A stretch of 34,340 bases of DNA from Flavobacterium sp. (GCA_018401995.1 JAGYJR010000020.1:1-34340), one strand, 5' to 3'; counted from the first letter of the stretch, positions 7,792 through 20,358 are shown. Translations and numbers: made by a program. The notes: a model not told the origin generated them from the sequence alone.

Positions 7792-10700
7792 ATGATAAAA
7801 GTAGTAACTTATTCAGTTTGTATGTTGTTAGCAAGTATTTCTTATGTTAGCGCCCAACAAACTGCTATTTATACCCACGATTTAAAAGAATTTGATAGAG
7901 CAATAGCTTTGTACAAAGACAAACAATACCAATCCGCTCAAATTTTATTTGATAAAGTACAATCGCATGCAACCAATCAAGAAGTGCAAGCCGATTGTGC
8001 TTATTATATTGCCAATTGCGCTATCCGACTAAATCAAGTGGGAGCTGATGCAATGATAGAAAAATTTGTAGCTGATTACCCAACAAGCACAAAACAAAAT
8101 CAAGCTTACATTGAAGTTGCTCATTATTATTTTGAACAAGGAAGTTATCCACAAGCACTACAATGGTTTGATAAAGCAAATACCGATTCTATGTCGGCTA
8201 CCGATAAAGAAAAATACAATTTCCAAAAAGGATATGCTTATTTCACCGCAAAAAACACTAAAGAAGCAACAAAATTCTTCAATCAAGTAGTTAATTCGCA
8301 AACATACGGTAGCCAAGCGAAATACTATTTAGGTTATATGTCTTACGAAACGGATGATTACAACAGTGCAAATCAGTATTTTGATCAAGTTCAAGATAAA
8401 GACAAGTACAAAGAAAAAATGGGCTACTTTCAAGCCGATATGAACTTCAAATTGGGCAACTTCCAAAAAGCCATCGATTTAGGTTTGGAACAATTACCAA
8501 AGTCAAATGCAGAAGAAAAAAGTGAATTGTCGAAAATTATTGGAGAAAGTTATTTCAATTTGAACCAATACGACAAAGCATTACCTTATTTACAAGCCTA
8601 CAAAGGAAAAAAAGGTAAATGGAATAATACCGATTTTTACCAATTGGGTTACACGTATTACAAGCAAAATGATTTTGAAAATGCTATTTCGCAATTCAAC
8701 AAAATCATCGACGGAAATGATCATGTGGCTCAAAACGCGTACTACCATTTAGGTGAATGTTATTTGAAAACCGATAAAAAACAACAAGCTTTAAATGCAT
8801 TCAAGACGGCTTCTGAAATGGAATTTGAGAAAAAAATCCAAGAAGATGCGTATTTGAATTATGCGAAATTGAGTTACGAAATCGGAAACCCATATCAATC
8901 AGTTCCTTCTGTGTTGACTAGTTACTTGAACAAATATCCGAATTCACCTTTCAAACAAGAAATCAATAATTTGTTGATTGATTCGTACATCAGTTCAAAA
9001 AATTATAAAGAAGCATTGGTGTTATTGGAAAAAAATAAATCTCCTGAAAACCGTTTGGCGTATCAAAAAGTTACCTTTTATAGAGGTTTGGAATTGTATA
9101 CTGATGGCAACTTCCAAGAAGCTTATGGTTTGTTCAAGAAGTCAATTGCTGAAAATAAAGACGGCAAGTTTTCAGCAAGAGCTACTTTTTGGAAAGCAGA
9201 AACCGAATACAATTTGGACCAATACAACGAAGCCATGCTAAGTTTTAAACAGTTCTTGAACTTAAACGAAGCTTCAAATACACCGGAATTTATAAATGTG
9301 CATTACAATTTAGGTTACAGTTATTTTAAACTGAAAGAATATGAAAATGCAATCAAACATTTTTCAGATTATATTGCCGTTGGGAAAGACGATAAAGTGC
9401 GTTTAACCGATTCCTATTTGCGTTTGGGTGATTGTAATTTTATTTCAGCAAAATACTGGCCAGCAATGGATGCATATAATAAAGCCATTGAATTAAATAG
9501 TGTTAATTCTGATTATGCAGCTTTTCAAAAAGGAATCAGTTATGGTTTTGTTGGAAGAAACGAAAGGAAAATTGAAGATTTAGAGAAATTTGCTTCCACA
9601 TATCCAAATTCACAATATGCGGATGATGCTTTGTATGAATTAGGAAATACTTATGTTAACCAAAATAATGAGCAAAAAGCTGTTGCTACCTATGATAAAT
9701 TGATTGCTAATTACAAAACGAGTTCGTATGTGGCTAAATCAATTTTAAAACAAGGATTAATTTATTACAACAACAATAAAAGTGAGCCTGCTTTGGGTAA
9801 ATTCAAAAAAGTAGCTGCTGAATTTCCAAATTCTCCAGAATCATTAGAAGCCGTTGCAACTGCTCGTTTGATTTATGTAGATACAGGTAGAGTAGAGGAA
9901 TATGCGGATTGGGTGAAAACCTTATCCTTCGTTGAAGTTTCAGATTCGGAATTGGACAATACGATGTATGAATCAGCTGAGAAACAGTATTTAATGAATA
10001 ATCCTAAACAAGCGATTTCAGGATTTATCAGTTATTTGGCTAAGTTTCCAAATGGTTTACATGCATTAAAGTCGAATTTCTATTTAGCGCAATTATATTT
10101 CGCAGATGGTTTAGAAAGCAATGCCGTGAAACATTATGAATTTGTGGTTGATCAACCAAGAAATGAGTTTACCGAACAATCATTGGCGCGTTTGAGCCAA
10201 ATTCACTTAAAAGCGAAAGATTATACCAAAGCAGTTCCAGTGTTGAAACGTTTGGAAACAGAAGCTGATTTCCCGCAAAACAAAACGTATGCGCAATCCA
10301 ATTTAATGAAAGCGTATTACGAACAAGAAGATTTCAATAATGCAGAAATGTATGCTACTATCGTATTAGCCAATACCAAAGTAGACGACAGAATTAAAAG
10401 TGATGCTCAAATTATCGTAGCGCGTTCGGCCATTAAAACTAATAACGAAGCTAAAGCAAAATTAGCTTATGCTGAATTATTGAAAATTGCCAAAGGTGAA
10501 TTAGCTGCGGAAGCTTTGTATTACGATGCGTATTTCAAAAACAAAGAAGGAAAATTTGAAGCTTCAAACACAGCCGTTCAAAAAATTGCTAAAGATTATT
10601 CGGGATATAAGTTTTTTGGAGCCAAAGGTTTAGTTATTATGGCGAAAAACTTCTACGGATTGAAAGACAGCTTCCAAGCAACCTACATTTTGGAAAGTGT

Positions 10701-10806
10701 AATTAAAAATTTCACCGAATTCCCAGAAGTAGTGCAAGAAGCACAAACCGAATTGGATTTCATTAAAACCGAAGAAGCAAAACGAAATTCGTCAATTACT
10801 AATTAA
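7792..10806 (+). CDS. Large secreted TPR-repeat protein
   Basis: The 1004-residue product begins with a signal peptide (residues 1 to about 21, ending YVSAQQ) and is otherwise built from tandem tetratricopeptide-type helical pairs. Recurrent patterns include YKDKQYQSAQILFDKV, YPQALQWFDKA, FENAISQFNKII, YNEAMLSFKQFL and EQKAVATYDKLI, running from about residue 30 to the C terminus. No catalytic domain is visible. It is probably a periplasmic or outer-membrane-associated scaffold. It is followed after 55 bases by an outer-membrane beta-barrel gene on the same strand, and the pair suggests an envelope complex. It differs from BamD and SprE-type TPR proteins in its length. Family (TPR, exported) is certain; the role is unknown. 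Confidence 0.88.
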   Translation: MIKVVTYSVCMLLASISYVSAQQTAIYTHDLKEFDRAIALYKDKQYQSAQILFDKVQSHATNQEVQADCAYYIANCAIRLNQVGADAMIEKFVADYPTSTKQNQAYIEVAHYYFEQGSYPQALQWFDKANTDSMSATDKEKYNFQKGYAYFTAKNTKEATKFFNQVVNSQTYGSQAKYYLGYMSYETDDYNSANQYFDQVQDKDKYKEKMGYFQADMNFKLGNFQKAIDLGLEQLPKSNAEEKSELSKIIGESYFNLNQYDKALPYLQAYKGKKGKWNNTDFYQLGYTYYKQNDFENAISQFNKIIDGNDHVAQNAYYHLGECYLKTDKKQQALNAFKTASEMEFEKKIQEDAYLNYAKLSYEIGNPYQSVPSVLTSYLNKYPNSPFKQEINNLLIDSYISSKNYKEALVLLEKNKSPENRLAYQKVTFYRGLELYTDGNFQEAYGLFKKSIAENKDGKFSARATFWKAETEYNLDQYNEAMLSFKQFLNLNEASNTPEFINVHYNLGYSYFKLKEYENAIKHFSDYIAVGKDDKVRLTDSYLRLGDCNFISAKYWPAMDAYNKAIELNSVNSDYAAFQKGISYGFVGRNERKIEDLEKFASTYPNSQYADDALYELGNTYVNQNNEQKAVATYDKLIANYKTSSYVAKSILKQGLIYYNNNKSEPALGKFKKVAAEFPNSPESLEAVATARLIYVDTGRVEEYADWVKTLSFVEVSDSELDNTMYESAEKQYLMNNPKQAISGFISYLAKFPNGLHALKSNFYLAQLYFADGLESNAVKHYEFVVDQPRNEFTEQSLARLSQIHLKAKDYTKAVPVLKRLETEADFPQNKTYAQSNLMKAYYEQEDFNNAEMYATIVLANTKVDDRIKSDAQIIVARSAIKTNNEAKAKLAYAELLKIAKGELAAEALYYDAYFKNKEGKFEASNTAVQKIAKDYSGYKFFGAKGLVIMAKNFYGLKDSFQATYILESVIKNFTEFPEVVQEAQTELDFIKTEEAKRNSSITN

Positions 10807-10824
10807 TACTTGTATTATTTTGTC

Positions 10825-10845
10825 ATGCTGAATTAATTTCAGCAT
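10825..10845. repeat. Short palindromic intergenic element
   Basis: A perfect 8-base inverted repeat, ATGCTGAA and TTCAGCAT, flanks a 5-base loop between the TPR gene and the beta-barrel gene. The surrounding text (TGTCATGCTGAA) resembles a palindromic extragenic repeat that I recall as common in flavobacterial genomes. There is no T tract, so it is not a standard intrinsic terminator. It could attenuate or stabilise the transcript between the two genes. Confidence 0.5.
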
Positions 10846-10861
10846 CTTAAAATTTAAACAT

Positions 10862-12619
10862 ATGAAAAAACTAAATATATATTTCCCAATTGTTGCCTTG
10901 TTATTGCTAAGTCAAATCACTTTCGCGCAAAAGAAAGACGAAAACATTGGTTCGGAAGTTGTAAACATTGTGAAACCTTATACGCCAACCATTTCTGATG
11001 CTTTCAAAGTAAAAGAAACTCCGGTTCTAGATGATGATGATAATGCGAAAAAAGAAGTGATTCAGTACAACATTTTCTCCTTTCCGGTAGCATCAACTTT
11101 TACACCTAATAAAGGAAAAGCAGCTGGTGTAGACAAACAGGAAAGAGAAAAACTATACAAAAATTACGCAACTTTAGGTTTTGGTAACTACGGAACAGCT
11201 AATGCAGAATTATTCATTACCGAAAACATTAATAAAAACAGTTATGTTGGTGGAATGATTCGTCATTTGTCATCGCAAGGTGGAATTAAAGATTTGGTTT
11301 TAGATGACAAATTTTATAACACAAGTTTAGATGTAACCTACGGCGTTCGTGAACGCGATATGAATTGGAATGTAGATTTAGGTGTAAAAAATCAAATTTT
11401 TAATTGGTATGGTTTGCCAACATCCACTATTTTCTTTGATGAAACTACGATTAATGCAATAGATGCGCAACAAACCTATAATACCATTGCATTAGGTGGA
11501 AAAATGAGCACCAAAGACGGACTTTTCAGCGAAGGAAGTATTTTGTTCAAACGTTTTTCAGATGGTTTTGGTTCAGGTGAAAATAGATTCAACATTAAAC
11601 CAGCTTTCGATTTTGATGTAATGGATCAAAAAATCAATGCTGATTTTTTGGTGGATTATGTAGGCGGTTCTTTCGAAAGACAATACGAAGCTGACGAAGA
11701 GTTAAAATATAGCAATGTAATTTTTGGTACAAAACCAAGTATTTTATACCAACAAGACGATTTATCAGTGCAAATTGGAGCAGGTATTTTCTACACAACA
11801 GGAAAGTTTAACGGAGCAAGTGATAGCAAATTGTTTGTATATCCAAACGTAAAAGCTTCCTATAGAATTGTAGGTGATTTGTTAATTGGTTACGCAGGAG
11901 CTGAAGGAGGTTTGAATCAAAATTCGTATGCGGATTTCGTAGACCAAAATCCATTTGTTTCCCCAACGATGATTGTAGCACCAACCGATAATAAATACGA
12001 TATTTATGTTGGTTTAAAAGGAAAATTAGCCAATGCAGTTGCGTTTAATGTTCGAGGTTCTTACAACAACGAAGACAATAAAGCCCTTTTTGTGAGTAAT
12101 GAATTTAATCCAATCTATGCCAATACTGAAGGTTATGCTTTCGGAAATTCATTTGGAGTAGTTTATGACAATATTAAAACCGTTAGCATTTTCGGAGAAT
12201 TAAAAGCAGATTTTTCAAAAAGTACCACTTTCGGAATTAGCGGAACTTACAACAATTTCTCCTCCGATACACAAGCTGAAGCATGGAATTTACCACAATT
12301 GAAAATAGCATCTACTTTAGATATTGATATTACCGAAAAATGGTATGCTGGCGCTTCTATTTTCTTCGTAGGAGAACGAAAAGACAGAATTACGGTTCAA
12401 GATGATTTATTGGTAAATCCTGGCACGTTCTCTACTCAAGAGGTAACTTTAGATAGCTTTTTCGATTTGAATGCGCAATTGGGCTATAAATACAACAAAC
12501 GATTAACAGCATTCTTAAAAGGAAATAATTTAGCAAACCAACAATACAACCGTTGGGCAAATTTTCCAGTACAAGGAATTCAAGTGTTATTAGGAGCTAA
12601 TTATAAGTTTGATTTTTAA
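10862..12619 (+). CDS. TonB-dependent-receptor-like outer-membrane beta-barrel protein
   Basis: The 585-residue protein has a signal peptide (1 to about 22, ending LLLLSQITFAQ) and then alternating beta-strand patterns to the end. The C terminus has the form of the last strands of a TonB-dependent receptor (KGNNLANQQYNRW, then VLLGANYKFDF ending in phenylalanine), which directs insertion by the BAM machinery. It is shorter than a full TonB-dependent receptor, and no plug domain or carboxypeptidase-like N-terminal domain is visible, so it is either a stripped receptor or a porin-like barrel. It lies 55 bases downstream of the secreted TPR protein, so the two are probably co-transcribed and may act together. 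Substrate unknown. Confidence 0.8.
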   Translation: MKKLNIYFPIVALLLLSQITFAQKKDENIGSEVVNIVKPYTPTISDAFKVKETPVLDDDDNAKKEVIQYNIFSFPVASTFTPNKGKAAGVDKQEREKLYKNYATLGFGNYGTANAELFITENINKNSYVGGMIRHLSSQGGIKDLVLDDKFYNTSLDVTYGVRERDMNWNVDLGVKNQIFNWYGLPTSTIFFDETTINAIDAQQTYNTIALGGKMSTKDGLFSEGSILFKRFSDGFGSGENRFNIKPAFDFDVMDQKINADFLVDYVGGSFERQYEADEELKYSNVIFGTKPSILYQQDDLSVQIGAGIFYTTGKFNGASDSKLFVYPNVKASYRIVGDLLIGYAGAEGGLNQNSYADFVDQNPFVSPTMIVAPTDNKYDIYVGLKGKLANAVAFNVRGSYNNEDNKALFVSNEFNPIYANTEGYAFGNSFGVVYDNIKTVSIFGELKADFSKSTTFGISGTYNNFSSDTQAEAWNLPQLKIASTLDIDITEKWYAGASIFFVGERKDRITVQDDLLVNPGTFSTQEVTLDSFFDLNAQLGYKYNKRLTAFLKGNNLANQQYNRWANFPVQGIQVLLGANYKFDF

Positions 12620-12650
12620 TGTTTTGAAGCGAAAAGTCACACCAAGCTTT

Positions 12651-12711
12651 CACAGAGTTACGCTAAGTTTAAATTCTTTGTGTTCTTAGTGCCTTCTTAG
12701 TGCTCTTAGTG
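12651..12711. repeat. Imperfect palindromic extragenic repeat with three CTTAGTG copies
   Basis: Three direct copies of CTTAGTG lie at 12685-12691, 12696-12702 and 12705-12711, preceded by CTTTGTG (12676-12682). Near-complementary motifs CACAGAG (12651-12657) and CGCTAAG (12661-12667) lie upstream, so the whole can fold on itself. Elements of this CACTAAG/CACAAAG style are, to my knowledge, scattered between genes in flavobacteria. The element ends 8 bases before the ATG of the GreA-like gene. Confidence 0.5.
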
Positions 12712-12719
12712 GTAAAAAA

Positions 12720-13169
12720 ATGATCTTCAAACAAAAAATAAAATCCCATTACATCCAACTGTTAGAAGCTAAAATACTTACGCTTCAAAATCAAATTGCA
12801 GATTTAACAACAGATGCACAAAATGATGCCAAAGGTTCGGCTGGAGATAAGCACGAAACGGCGTTGGCAATGATGCATTTGGAACAAGAAAAACTCAATC
12901 AAAAATTAGCAGAAAGTTTAAATCAGAAAAACATTTTAGAAGCCATTGATTGTAGTGTTTCGCATAAAGTAATTGCGCTAGGAAGTTTGGTAAAAGCAAA
13001 TGAAATCTATTTCTTTATTGCTACTGCTTTACCTCAAATAACGCTTGAAGGAGCAACTGTTTTTGGCGTTTCACTACAATCGCCTATTGGAGTCCAATTC
13101 ATGGGTAAAAAAGCAGGAGATTGCATTAATGTCAATACAATAACGTATAAAATCGAATCGGTTTTTTAA
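12720..13169 (+). CDS. Small GreA/GreB-like protein
   Basis: The 149-residue protein has a helical, coiled-coil-forming N-terminal half (residues 5-80) and a C-terminal beta domain (about 88-149). In the latter, SPIGVQFMGKKAGDCINV closely resembles the GreA/GreB C-terminal domain. In the predicted hairpin tip, GDKHET (42-47) aligns by eye with the GD..EN of GreA, placing Asp43 and Glu46 where the acidic tip residues of Gre factors sit. Gre factors enter the RNA polymerase secondary channel and stimulate cleavage of backtracked RNA. Related flavobacterial proteins are often labelled 3-oxoacyl-ACP synthase, which nothing here supports. It could be a true Gre factor or a diverged polymerase-channel binder. 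It lies 100 bases after the barrel gene, with a repeat element between. Confidence 0.65.
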   Translation: MIFKQKIKSHYIQLLEAKILTLQNQIADLTTDAQNDAKGSAGDKHETALAMMHLEQEKLNQKLAESLNQKNILEAIDCSVSHKVIALGSLVKANEIYFFIATALPQITLEGATVFGVSLQSPIGVQFMGKKAGDCINVNTITYKIESVF

Positions 13170-13287
13170 TTGAAAATCACCCAACTTTTCAAGACTCATG
13201 AAATAATAGTAAAATTTACTTCTAAATTGTTCAAAAAAACGAACATTTGTTAATAACTTCCCTATAAAACACAACTAAATCGCCTGA

Positions 13288-16291
<3,004 letters not shown>

Positions 16292-16320
16292 TAAATATAA
16301 ACTTTTTTAAATACAACAAC

Positions 16321-17253
16321 ATGAAAGTAACAATAGTTGGAGCAGGTAACGTAGGAGCCACTTGTGCAGACGTTATTTCGTACAGAGGAATTGCAAGCGA
16401 AGTAGTATTATTAGATATCAAAGAAGGTTTTGCAGAAGGTAAAGCTATGGATATCATGCAATGTGCTACTACAACTGGTTTTAATACCAAAGTTTCAGGA
16501 AGTACAAACGATTATTCTAAAACGGCAGGAAGTGATGTAGTAGTAATTACATCAGGAATTCCAAGAAAACCAGGAATGACTCGCGAAGAACTTATCGGAA
16601 TCAATGCTGGGATTGTTAAAACCGTTGCGGATAATGTATTACAACATTCTCCAAATGCAATTATCGTAGTAGTTTCTAATCCAATGGATACGATGACTTA
16701 TTTAACTTTAAAAGCAACTGGATTACCAAAGAACAGAGTAATTGGTATGGGTGGTGCTTTAGATAGTTCTCGTTTTAAATATTATTTATCACAAGCTTTA
16801 GCTAAACCAGCAAATGATATTCAAGGAATGGTAATAGGTGGTCATGGTGATACGACTATGATTCCATTAACAAGATTAGCTTCTTACAATGGATCGCCAA
16901 TTGCTAACTTCATGAGTCAAGACGAAATGGATAAAGTAGCAGCTGCAACTATGGTTGGTGGAGCTACTTTAACAGGTTTATTAGGAACTTCAGCTTGGTA
17001 TGCTCCAGGAGCTTCTGTAGCGTATTTAGTTGATAGTATCTTAAACGACCAAAAGCGTATGATTCCATGTTCAGTAATGTTAGACGGTGAATACGGTCAA
17101 AGCGATATCTGTATTGGAGTACCATGTATCATTGGTAAAAACGGAATTGAGCAAATCGTAGACATTCAATTAAATGATGCTGAAAAGGCTTTATTTGCTA
17201 AGAGTGCAGACGCTGTTCGTAATATGAACGCTGATTTAAAAGCGGTTTTATAA
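16321..17253 (+). CDS. mdh: Malate dehydrogenase
   Basis: The 310-residue enzyme has the NAD-binding GAGNVGA (7-13) with Asp32 for the ribose hydroxyls, the mobile loop IPRKPGMTREEL (80-91) with substrate arginines Arg82 and Arg88, Asn120 in VVSNPMD, Arg151, and the catalytic His175 in GGHGD. Arg82 in the loop, in place of the glutamine of lactate dehydrogenases, marks malate specificity. This is the LDH-like MDH type found in many Bacteroidota. It interconverts malate and oxaloacetate with NAD in the citric acid cycle. A strong hairpin terminator follows 19 bases after the stop. It may be transcribed with the DUF6588-like gene, 29 bases upstream. Confidence 0.96.
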   Translation: MKVTIVGAGNVGATCADVISYRGIASEVVLLDIKEGFAEGKAMDIMQCATTTGFNTKVSGSTNDYSKTAGSDVVVITSGIPRKPGMTREELIGINAGIVKTVADNVLQHSPNAIIVVVSNPMDTMTYLTLKATGLPKNRVIGMGGALDSSRFKYYLSQALAKPANDIQGMVIGGHGDTTMIPLTRLASYNGSPIANFMSQDEMDKVAAATMVGGATLTGLLGTSAWYAPGASVAYLVDSILNDQKRMIPCSVMLDGEYGQSDICIGVPCIIGKNGIEQIVDIQLNDAEKALFAKSADAVRNMNADLKAVL

Positions 17254-17272
17254 TACGTCAAGAAAAAGACTG

Positions 17273-17303
17273 AAAACTGTCAATATCAATTGGCAGTTTT
17301 TTT
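17273..17303 (+). terminator. Intrinsic terminator after mdh
   Basis: A 12-base stem (AAAACTGTCAAT with ATTGGCAGTTTT, one G-T wobble) closes a 4-base ATCA loop and runs into a T tract ending at 17303. It separates mdh from secDF. Confidence 0.88.
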
Positions 17304-17359
17304 ATGGACATTTTACAAACAAGGAAATACAAAAAAACCGATTTTATTCCAAAATAAAA

Positions 17360-17390
17360 TTGGTTAATCCTATTGTAAATTATATATTTG
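17360..17390 (+). promoter_or_regulatory. Promoter of secDF with -33 and -7 elements
   Basis: A TTG at 17360-17362 is followed, after 20 bases, by TATATTTG at 17383-17390. This fits the Bacteroidota -33/-7 architecture. The -7 element lies 40 bases before the secDF ATG and just after the mdh terminator. It is the best-formed promoter in the window. Confidence 0.7.
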
Positions 17391-17430
17391 TCCGTTTTTA
17401 TAAAAAATACATAATTAATATTTAGTAATA

Positions 17431-20358
17431 ATGCAGAATAAAGGACTGATTAAATTTTTCGCAATTCTTTTTGCTTTGGTATGTGTATACCAATTAACGT
17501 TTACTTTTGTAGCAAACGGTATCGCGAAAGACGCAAAAACTTTTGCAAATGGAGATTTCTCTAAAGAATTAAGGTATTTAGATTCTATCGGAAACGAGAA
17601 AGTTTTTTTAGGAAAAACCTACAATGAGGTTAGAGATAACCAATTGCAAAAAGGTCTTGACTTAGAAGGTGGAATCAACGTAATTCTTCAAATCTCAGTT
17701 AGAGATATCTTAAAAGGATTAGCAAACAACACTACAAATCCAGCTTTCAATAAAGCTTTAGCAGATGCTAAAATCAATCAACAAGGAAATCAAGATTATT
17801 TTGATGCTTTTATGGTTGAAGCGAATGCAGCTAACTTGAAATTAGCTGATGCTGATGTTTTTGGTAACCGTAACTTAGATGAAGTGATTAAATTCAACAT
17901 GACTAATGCGCAAGTTGAACCAATCATCAAGCAAAAAGTTTTAGAATCAGTAGAAAGTGCTTTCAAAGTATTGAGAGAGCGTATTGATAAATTCGGAGTT
18001 ACACAACCAAATATCCAACTTTTAGGAAATTCAGGAAGAATTTTAGTAGAATTACCAGGAGCTAAAGATGTTGATCGTATTAAAAAATTATTACAAAGTA
18101 CAGCACAATTAGAGTTTTGGGAAACTTACAAAGTTGAAGAAATTGGTAACTTTTTAGTTGAAGTTAATGAGGTTTTGAAAAAAACAGAAGTTAATGTTAA
18201 AGAAGAAGTAAAAGAAGTTACTGCAACTTCTGGAATTGATTCTTTGTTAACGGATAAAGCAGATTCAACAAAAACACAAGTAAATCCATTATTTGATAGT
18301 ATGGTAGCTGGTGGTCAACCAGGAACACCATATATTGCTATGTTCTTAACTAAAGATACAGCTAAAATTGGAAATTATTTAAGAAGAAATGATATTAGAG
18401 CTTTATTGCCAGCACAATTTTCAAATGCTAAATTTTGTTGGGGTAAAATCAATGAAAAATCGCCTGAAGTTGTTGAATTGTATGCTTTAAAAGGTAACAG
18501 AGAAAACAAAGCTCCTATTAGTGGTGGTGTTATCGTTGACGCAAGAGATACTTTTGATCAAATGGGTAAACCAGCTGTTTCAATGCAAATGAACGGTCAA
18601 GGAGCAAGAGAATGGGAAAAAATAACTGGAGCAGTTTCTCAACAAGGAAATGCTATTGCTATTGTTTTAGATAACGTAGTATATTCTGCACCAGGTGTAA
18701 GTAGAGGAGCAATTTCTGGAGGACAATCTGAAATTTCAGGAAGTTTTTCAATCAATGAAACTAAAGATTTAGCGAATATCTTAAGAGCAGGTAAATTACC
18801 AGCAGCTGCAGAAATTGTACAATCCGATGTTGTTGGACCATCTTTAGGAGCTGAAGCTGTAAATAGTGGTATGATTTCATTCATTATTGGTTTTGCTTTG
18901 GTATTATTATGGATGATTTTCTACTACGGAAAAACAGGTTTCTATGCAAACTTAGCTTTATTAGTAAATATTTTATTCATCTTTGGAGCTTTAGCTAGTT
19001 TTGGTGCTGTATTGACATTACCTGGTATTGCTGGTATCGTATTAACAATTGGTATGGCAGTTGATGCTAACGTAATTATTTTCGAAAGAGCAAAAGAAGA
19101 ATTAGATTCTGGTAAAACAGTTGAAGAAGCAGTTAATTATTCATATACTTGGAAAGGGGCAATGTCTTCTATTGTGGATGCGAATATTACAACAGCTTTA
19201 ACAGCAATCATTTTATTAGTTTTTGGAACTGGACCAATTAAAGGTTTCGCAACTACTTTATTAATAGGTATTGTAACTTCGTTATTTACTGCTATTTTCA
19301 TCACAAGAATTTTCTTAGATTGGAGTTTGTCAAGAAACGAAGGAATTACTTTCTCAACTTCAATTACTAAAAATTGGTTTAAGAACATGAACTTCGATTT
19401 CTTAGGAAAACGTAAGTTAGCCTACACTATTTCTGCAATTTTAATTGTATTGAGTTTAGTTTCTTTATTTACTAAAGGATTAAATCAAGGTGTGGATTTC
19501 AAAGGAGGAAGAACGTTCCAAGTTCGTTTTGATAAAACAGTTTCTGCTCCAGAAGTTACTTCAGATTTAGTAGCTGTTTTTGAAAGTGCTGAAGCGAAAG
19601 TTTTTGGTAGTGATAATCAGTTGAAAATTACAACTAAATACAAAGTGGACGAAGAAGGTGAAGGAGTTGATAAAGAAGTGAATGAAAAATTATTTGAAGG
19701 ATTGAAAAAATACTTACCAGCTGATATGACTTACAACCAATTTGTAACTTCTTATGAAGGAAAACAATACGGTGTAATGCAAGCTTCTAAAGTATCTGGA
19801 ACGATTTCTAAAGATATTAAAACAAACTCTATTTGGGCTGTTTTAGGTTCGTTGTTAGTAGTATTTATCTACTTAATGATTTCGTTTAGAAAATGGCAGT
19901 TTGGTTTAGGTGCTGTTGCTGCTGTTGCGCATGACGTAATTATTGTATTAGGTATTTTCTCTTTCGGTAATTCGTTCTTACCATTTAACATGGAAATTGA
20001 TCAAGCGTTTATCGCTGCAATTCTAACGGTTATTGGTTACTCTTTGAATGATACCGTAATTGTATTTGACCGTGTTAGAGAGTTCTTAAATTACAATTCA
20101 TCTAAAGATTTCAAAGGATTGGTTAATAAAGCATTGAATTCTACATTGAGTAGAACCATTAATACTTCTGCTACAACTTTAGTGGTATTATTAGCAATTT
20201 TTATCTTTGGTGGAGAAACTATCCGTGGATTTGTATTCGCTATTTTAGTGGGTATTTTAGTCGGAACTTACTCTTCGTTATTCATCGCAACTCCTGTTAT
20301 GAATGATACAATGAGTAAAGACGAAGCTGAAAAATTAGCTATGGATATTAAAGAGTAA
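17431..20358 (+). CDS. secDF: Fused protein translocase subunit SecDF
   Basis: This 975-residue protein fuses SecD (about 1-640) and SecF (about 655-975), as is usual in Bacteroidota. The SecD half has a first membrane helix at about 7-27, the GLDLEGG motif (75-81), the large periplasmic domain, and five clustered helices from about residue 480 that include the conserved GMAVDANVIIFERAKEE. The SecF half has GVDFKGG (687-693) and GYSLNDTVIVFDRVRE in its helix cluster. SecDF is an RND-family membrane protein that uses the proton gradient to pull exported proteins out of the SecYEG channel. It is monocistronic, with its own promoter upstream and terminator downstream. It would serve the many signal-peptide-bearing proteins nearby, since T9SS cargo first crosses the inner membrane by Sec. 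Confidence 0.96.
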   Translation: MQNKGLIKFFAILFALVCVYQLTFTFVANGIAKDAKTFANGDFSKELRYLDSIGNEKVFLGKTYNEVRDNQLQKGLDLEGGINVILQISVRDILKGLANNTTNPAFNKALADAKINQQGNQDYFDAFMVEANAANLKLADADVFGNRNLDEVIKFNMTNAQVEPIIKQKVLESVESAFKVLRERIDKFGVTQPNIQLLGNSGRILVELPGAKDVDRIKKLLQSTAQLEFWETYKVEEIGNFLVEVNEVLKKTEVNVKEEVKEVTATSGIDSLLTDKADSTKTQVNPLFDSMVAGGQPGTPYIAMFLTKDTAKIGNYLRRNDIRALLPAQFSNAKFCWGKINEKSPEVVELYALKGNRENKAPISGGVIVDARDTFDQMGKPAVSMQMNGQGAREWEKITGAVSQQGNAIAIVLDNVVYSAPGVSRGAISGGQSEISGSFSINETKDLANILRAGKLPAAAEIVQSDVVGPSLGAEAVNSGMISFIIGFALVLLWMIFYYGKTGFYANLALLVNILFIFGALASFGAVLTLPGIAGIVLTIGMAVDANVIIFERAKEELDSGKTVEEAVNYSYTWKGAMSSIVDANITTALTAIILLVFGTGPIKGFATTLLIGIVTSLFTAIFITRIFLDWSLSRNEGITFSTSITKNWFKNMNFDFLGKRKLAYTISAILIVLSLVSLFTKGLNQGVDFKGGRTFQVRFDKTVSAPEVTSDLVAVFESAEAKVFGSDNQLKITTKYKVDEEGEGVDKEVNEKLFEGLKKYLPADMTYNQFVTSYEGKQYGVMQASKVSGTISKDIKTNSIWAVLGSLLVVFIYLMISFRKWQFGLGAVAAVAHDVIIVLGIFSFGNSFLPFNMEIDQAFIAAILTVIGYSLNDTVIVFDRVREFLNYNSSKDFKGLVNKALNSTLSRTINTSATTLVVLLAIFIFGGETIRGFVFAILVGILVGTYSSLFIATPVMNDTMSKDEAEKLAMDIKE

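Noticed and set aside
12720..13169. A 3-oxoacyl-ACP synthase label for the small protein
   Set aside because: At 149 residues it is far too short for a ketosynthase, has no Cys-His-His active site, and instead has GreA-like motifs.
13171..13192. Hairpin TTGAAAA with TTTTCAA after the Gre-like gene as a terminator
   Set aside because: The stem is AT-only, only seven pairs long and lacks a following T tract.
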